NCBI GenBank assembly: GCA_030430575.1
Contig: JAUIKF010000016.1
Location: forward strand, 62,001 to 126,000
Direction: 5' to 3'
DNA length: 64,000 nt
Source of the DNA: Bacteroidia bacterium
Lineage (GTDB): Bacteria; Bacteroidota; Bacteroidia; J057
Shown here in pieces: positions 60,717 to 64,000 of the stretch (within the stretch, counting starts at the first letter, position 1; each line of letters begins with the position of its first letter). The notes under the pieces are model-generated. The model was not told where the DNA came from. It did not search any database and worked only from the letters and a program-made list of their open reading frames with translations. The position numbers and the translations under genes are program-made.

Positions 60717-61844
60717 TTTTACCTCACTCACAATAAATTCCCTCAAATAATAAGCATCTTTCCCCTCTACTTTGAGGTAATAAGTCCCCGGCGGATAATC
60801 AGATAAGTCAATTTGCATTTGATTGCTGCCCTTTGGGCAGCGTTCTACTTTTGTCCCTTTTAGGTATTTTTTATCCGCATCCAGCAGGCTAAAAGTCAGG
60901 TCTTGCTTTTTATAGTTTGTATAAAGGACCCTATATTGTCGGGTGCCTGGCTCTACAAAAACTCGTGTGACTTCCAGGCTTTTGACCATATCTGCCTCAA
61001 TACAGATCGCCTTCCCAAACGCTCGCTCATCATCTTCTCCCACCTTGACAATCCTATAACAATAGCTTTCCCCATCCTGATAATGCGTGCGATTATCAGT
61101 ATACTGGTAATGGGCATTGCCTTGGCCTACCGTATGTTCTGCCTCTATCACTTGCATCACCCGCCCATAAGGGGAGCTTCCATTTTGCATTCGTTCTACC
61201 AAAAATAGGCGCACAGGCTCCTTGGCATCTACTTCCCAGGATATCGTCACTTCATTATTTTCGAAATGAGCCTGAAGGTGATTCGGTTCAAAGTAAGGCG
61301 GCGCATCGTCGTAATCATTTTGCAGCCGCAAATAGTCTTGTGGCTTCAGGGGATTGGTTGCATGACCGATGAGTTCAAGGTCAAATGTGCAAATATTGCC
61401 ATCATAACCATCTACATAAATGAAATAGGACTGCGCGTGGATAGGATTTCGGAGAAATAACCGCAAATGCTTCTCTGCATACGGATTGGCACAAGCGCGA
61501 TAAATAAATGATTCTGCCCCACAATCGTCTGCCTCAATGATCAGCGCTTGCAAGCCCGCAGGCGTCGCGCAAGACTTAGGGGTGATGACCACCTCATAGT
61601 ATTGGAGGGCAGAATCTCCTATAAATTGGTACCAAAGGTCATTCTCAAATGTCTTAATACAAGTCACCGGTTCTCCTTCTGGCGTCTCATCATGGGAGGT
61701 AGTCCCCCCGGCATTGGATTCAGACCATAGGATCTGCCCTGGGCTGATGGGGAGGGCGTGTTGGCAGAGATCGTTTGGAGGAAGTTGGGCAAAAACTACT
61801 GCAGTTAATAAGGAGGCAAGCAAGGTCGAACAATACTTTTTCAT
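60714..61844 (-). CDS. Secreted beta-rich protein of unknown function
   Basis: This is a 376-residue protein with a signal peptide (MKKYCSTLLASLLTAVVFAQ). The N-terminal domain (PPNDLCQHALPISPGQILW, then FENDLWYQFIGDSALQYYEV) resembles the domain that starts NDxCxxAxxI in many Bacteroidota surface proteins, where it forms a jelly-roll. The second half is fibronectin-like (EVTISWEVDAKEPVRLFLVE). The C-terminal LSDYPPGTYYLKVEGKDAYY resembles the end of a T9SS sorting domain but is short of its usual start. It is probably exported to the periplasm or cell surface. It is in the same direction as the DUF1415 gene, 27 nt apart. Confidence 0.8.
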   Translation of the reverse strand: MKKYCSTLLASLLTAVVFAQLPPNDLCQHALPISPGQILWSESNAGGTTSHDETPEGEPVTCIKTFENDLWYQFIGDSALQYYEVVITPKSCATPAGLQALIIEADDCGAESFIYRACANPYAEKHLRLFLRNPIHAQSYFIYVDGYDGNICTFDLELIGHATNPLKPQDYLRLQNDYDDAPPYFEPNHLQAHFENNEVTISWEVDAKEPVRLFLVERMQNGSSPYGRVMQVIEAEHTVGQGNAHYQYTDNRTHYQDGESYCYRIVKVGEDDERAFGKAICIEADMVKSLEVTRVFVEPGTRQYRVLYTNYKKQDLTFSLLDADKKYLKGTKVERCPKGSNQMQIDLSDYPPGTYYLKVEGKDAYYLREFIVSEVK

Positions 61845-61871
61845 GGTATTATTACGCTGAGGGTCAGGTGC

Positions 61872-62426
61872 TTATTTCTTTATTTCTTCTATTAGCGTTT
61901 GCAACACTTCTCCCCCCAATTCCCTCAGCCGCGCGATATTCCTTGCAGGAATCCCTTCAGCATCAGGATGTAGCGCCACAGCCTGGGTGACGCTCTCCTC
62001 ACGTAGCAGGTGGAGCATAGGATAGGGAGAGCGATTGCTATAGTTGGCGGGATCGTCTGGGTCGGTATCTTCGAATTGATAATCGGGGTGAAAACTCGCG
62101 ATCTGGAGGATGCCTTCCAGGCCTGCTTCTACGAGTAGGTAGTCTGCTACAGCCAGGAAGTCGAGATATGCCTCGAAGTCTGTCAGGCAATTAGGATGGA
62201 TCAATAAAGTCGTCTCTACCTCACTTGGGGGTTGCTCGTAGAGATAAGCCATAGCTCCTAAGAGCGCCTGCGCTAGCTCATCCTCATTCGTCGAGGCAAC
62301 GACCTGAAAGCGAATGGTACCCTTGCCAAAAGGGACCTTGGCAAAGGGGCAGAGGTTCTGTCCGATGACCAGGTGTTCGATCCAGCGGCGGGTATGAACG
62401 ATGATTTTTTCGTTGGGGATATCCAC
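61872..62426 (-). CDS. DUF1415-family protein
   Basis: This is a 184-residue cytoplasmic protein. The family start is IIVHTRRWIEHLVIGQNLCP, with FAKVPFGKG. The middle is TLLIHPNCLTDFEAYLDFL, and ASFHPDYQFEDTDPDDPANY with SNRSPYPMLHLLREES is the most conserved block. The function is unknown. The stop of the binding-protein gene and this start are one base apart, so the two are co-transcribed. Confidence 0.9.
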   Translation of the reverse strand: MDIPNEKIIVHTRRWIEHLVIGQNLCPFAKVPFGKGTIRFQVVASTNEDELAQALLGAMAYLYEQPPSEVETTLLIHPNCLTDFEAYLDFLAVADYLLVEAGLEGILQIASFHPDYQFEDTDPDDPANYSNRSPYPMLHLLREESVTQAVALHPDAEGIPARNIARLRELGGEVLQTLIEEIKK

Positions 62427-62427
62427 A

Positions 62428-63369
62428 CTATTCTTCTTTATTTGGCTTAAAAAACTGATCCTTCTGCAAGTTGCTGTGAAGGATATGGGCGAGTTCTGCC
62501 AAGCCTTCCAGCATGCGTGGACCTGGGCGAAAAAATAGGTCAGGGTCTACGATGAAGACTTGTTTGTGTAAGTCAGCAGGGGTATTGGTGAGTATAGGGT
62601 AAAGGGCAATCAAGTCCGCATAAGCCTGATCGCTGCCAAAAGGAAGAATGAGGTATTCAGGTTGGGCCTGTAATAGTTGGGAAGGGGAGACATTGAGAAA
62701 GGGAGTAGATTGATTGGCAAAAGCATTTTTCCCGCCTGCTTTATCTATCATTTCCTGTAAGATTCCCGTACCCCCTGCCACTTGCAGCGGATCAATACTC
62801 ACCACGATAGCCGTGTTGTAATTGATTTCTGGTTCGGCAGCCTCTGTGATGCGATTTTCCACAGCTTCAAGAGAATCTGCCAAGGCTTCTGCCTGTTGCG
62901 TCAGCTCCGTGACCTTGCCGATCTCTCGAATCCCTTCATAGATAGCCCCCAGGCTATCATAAGCTTGATTCCAAAGCGGGGTAGCCAATTGCTCGACTAC
63001 AGTTGCTGCCGCTCCCCCAAAGACTTCATGGGTTCCCAAAATCAAGTCGGCTTCTATCTCCGCTAGTTGTTGGATGTCTAGGGAAGGGCGTAAGCTCACT
63101 TGCTCCAACATCGCTGTCTCGTCAGGATAATCACAGGCTTCTGAACACGCCACAAGCTTGGCCTCAGCACCGAGGGCATAGATGATCTCGGTAATATTGG
63201 GAGCAATGGAAATGAGCTTCTTGGGTGCCTCTTTTAGAACCAGTTGAGTCCCGTCGGTTCGCTTGAGGGTAAGCGAAATAGACGGTGCATTTTCGATTAA
63301 CTCCTTATTGGGGGACCCTGTGCAGGCCATCAAGAGAGCGAGGATGGATAAGGGGAAAAAGGGTTTCAT
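62428..63369 (-). CDS. BtuF-like periplasmic binding lipoprotein (cobalamin or iron complex)
   Basis: This is a 313-residue lipoprotein (MKPFFPLSILALLMACTGSP). The class III (helical-backbone) binding-protein fold has KKLISIAPNITEIIYALGAE, ACSEACDYPDE, then IQQLAEIEADLILGTHEVFG and the C-terminal EYLILPFGSDQAYADLIALY. The pattern S-xx-P-N-x-T-E is typical of BtuF/vitamin B12-type receptors. It likely delivers cobalamin or a related metal complex to an ABC importer. The permease and ATPase are not adjacent. It is co-transcribed with the DUF1415 gene. Confidence 0.88.
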   Translation of the reverse strand: MKPFFPLSILALLMACTGSPNKELIENAPSISLTLKRTDGTQLVLKEAPKKLISIAPNITEIIYALGAEAKLVACSEACDYPDETAMLEQVSLRPSLDIQQLAEIEADLILGTHEVFGGAAATVVEQLATPLWNQAYDSLGAIYEGIREIGKVTELTQQAEALADSLEAVENRITEAAEPEINYNTAIVVSIDPLQVAGGTGILQEMIDKAGGKNAFANQSTPFLNVSPSQLLQAQPEYLILPFGSDQAYADLIALYPILTNTPADLHKQVFIVDPDLFFRPGPRMLEGLAELAHILHSNLQKDQFFKPNKEE

Positions 63370-63399
63370 AGGAGGTCATGGAATGGTTGAAAAAATATA

Positions 63400-63470
63400 G
63401 ACCTCGGAGGATTTAGCCAGGGTAGTTGATTAATCCTCCGAGGTCTTGTTTTTTACTCCGAGGTCTTGTT
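63400..63470 (-). terminator. Perfect 14-bp stem-loop with an extra right-arm copy
   Basis: GACCTCGGAGGATT (63400-63413) pairs with AATCCTCCGAGGTC (63432-63445), followed by TTGTTTTTTACTCCGAGGTC (63446-63465), in which the right-arm tail is repeated. It lies between the binding-protein gene start (63369) and the small HTH-type gene. It probably terminates transcription. The T-tract is on the plus strand, while both flanking genes are on the minus strand. Confidence 0.75.
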
Positions 63471-63484
63471 GTTACTTAAACGCA

Positions 63485-63512
63485 AGAGGCTGCCTTGATT
63501 AAAGCCAGCCTC
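63485..63512 (-). terminator. Possible terminator for the small HTH-type gene
   Basis: Read on the minus strand GAGGCTGGCTTT-AATC-AAGGCAGCCTC forms an imperfect stem followed by TTGCGTTT, about 35 nt after the stop codon at 63546. Confidence 0.6.
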
Positions 63513-63545
63513 TCACGCTTGAAATTGTTATACAAACAGTTTCGT

Positions 63546-63815
63546 TCAATTTTCTTGTGGTGTGTCAGTTTCTTTTTGAGCAGCCAAAATCTCTTGTGCC
63601 ATATTGAAGATCCGTGGATCATCGATCTGGACGATACCGCCACCAGGTCCTGGTTCATAATGTACGCCTACTACTTCTCCTTTTCTAAAGTTAGCACCGC
63701 CAAAATAGTTCCGGACAGTCTCTACTGTCACGCCAAGTTCATTAGCGATGCTTTGCATGCTTCCATCGGGCAAGCTGTCTTTGATTTTGCGTAATTCGTT
63801 AAAAGTTAGTGTCAT
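63546..63815 (-). CDS. Small helix-turn-helix-type DNA-binding protein
   Basis: This is an 89-residue protein, taken from ATG 63815 (MTLTFNELRKIKDSLP); four further codons upstream are possible. The segment SMQSIANELGVTVETVRNYF is a typical helix-turn-helix, as in LacI-like or transposase-type N-termini. The remainder (GGANFRKGEVVGVHYEPGP, GGGIVQIDDPRIFNMAQEIL) is short and may serve dimerisation. Similar small DNA-binding proteins are conserved in Bacteroidota. The regulon is unknown. A terminator-like hairpin follows it. Confidence 0.75.
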   Translation of the reverse strand: MTLTFNELRKIKDSLPDGSMQSIANELGVTVETVRNYFGGANFRKGEVVGVHYEPGPGGGIVQIDDPRIFNMAQEILAAQKETDTPQEN

Positions 63816-63883
63816 AATTATTAACAATTTTATGATGTTTGGATGTTAAGTCTAAGTTAGCACATTTCGCTGGTAAACCAAAC

Positions 63884-64000
63884 TCATTGCCAGTCAATAG
63901 GTTTATTCGCTTCAAAATCATATAGAGTCATTTCGCGAAGGCGCGCCAATGCCAGCCAAAAGCTCCTCAGATTCATCAAATAGCGTTGGCGTGCGCCATC
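63884..64000 (-). CDS. C-terminus of an outer-membrane efflux (TolC-family-like) protein, partial
   Basis: A 38-codon open frame enters from the right edge and ends at TGA 63884-63886. The visible residues RQRYLMNLRSFWLALARLRE then MTLYDFEANKPIDWQ fit the last helix of TolC-family proteins, where a Y-L-x-A-L-x-x-Y/F-W-x-A...L-R-x-T-L-Y-D-F pattern recurs. Only the tail is visible, so the family call is tentative. Confidence 0.5.
   Translation of the reverse strand, partial: DGARQRYLMNLRSFWLALARLREMTLYDFEANKPIDWQ

Overview
This window looks like a chromosomal segment of a gliding-type Bacteroidota, most likely of the Saprospiraceae/Lewinella kind. That placement is inference from gene content: many secreted proteins with type IX secretion (T9SS) C-terminal sorting domains, one protein with the gliding-motility-associated (type B) C-terminal domain, a GWxTD protein, a WbqC-family protein, a PVC-type haem protein fused to a hydrolase, a PKD/TonB fusion, a stand-alone heptose-phosphate kinase and no clear Shine-Dalgarno sites. 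No tRNA, rRNA, CRISPR array, prophage or transposase was seen. Most genes are ordinary housekeeping or cell-envelope genes in short operons or alone.

Layout. 1-2782 (-) is the N-terminal part of a very large PKD/Ig-like surface protein that runs off the left edge. 3.4-4.3 kb is glutaminase. 4.7-8.5 kb holds a tail-fibre-like secreted protein and a subtilase whose catalytic Asp appears to be Glu. 8.6-13 kb (-) has a ThuA-like lipoprotein and an SGNH/PVC-propeller/cytochrome c fusion. 13.2-18.1 kb has YhhN, an acyl-CoA synthetase, DNA polymerase III delta' and a membrane-anchored unknown. 18.2-21.6 kb (-) has a lipoprotein, clpX and clpP. 21.8-28.3 kb has a second subtilase, a small secreted protein and a large BNR/sortilin-like T9SS protein. 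28.5-31.5 kb (-) has an MlaE-type permease, ribBA and WbqC. 31.8-38.7 kb has GWxTD, a lipid A-type acyltransferase, PrpF, a sulfatase (-), YbaB/EbfC and a GT2 glycosyltransferase. 39-42.2 kb (-) is a two-gene operon of a PKD-TonB protein and a protein with a kinase-like C-terminus. 42.7-46.3 kb has the heptose kinase, a small unknown, a histidine-phosphatase lipoprotein and a secreted protein. 46.5-52.2 kb has a beta-helix T9SS protein and a type B T9SS protein with a sharp base-composition break. 52.4-57.8 kb (-) is a 1769-residue kinase/ATPase/GAF/histidine kinase. 57.9-63.8 kb has DUF3052, a phasin-like protein, an ion channel with a zinc ribbon, a secreted protein, DUF1415, a BtuF-like binding protein and a small HTH-type protein. 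A TolC-like C-terminus is cut by the right edge.

The most striking feature is not a gene. About twenty intergenic spacers are filled by long imperfect inverted repeats of low complexity. They fall into several sequence families that share no sequence but share one design: a left arm made of a short reiterated word, a loop of roughly 20-60 nt, and a right arm made of the complementary word. Words include ATTGATTGATTATT, GAATATCGAACAAGG, GAGACCGCTCG, ATGATAGAATG, CAAGTTCAAACTC, CTAGAACCTAG, CAAAACTCAAAACTC and AATTAAAATGAAAAT. Many begin within a few bases of a stop codon, overlap it or supply it, and some fill the whole space between two genes. They explain most of the spurious ORFs and wrong 5' extensions in the region. 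Whether they are terminators, REP/MITE-like mobile DNA or slippage-grown hairpins cannot be settled from this window.
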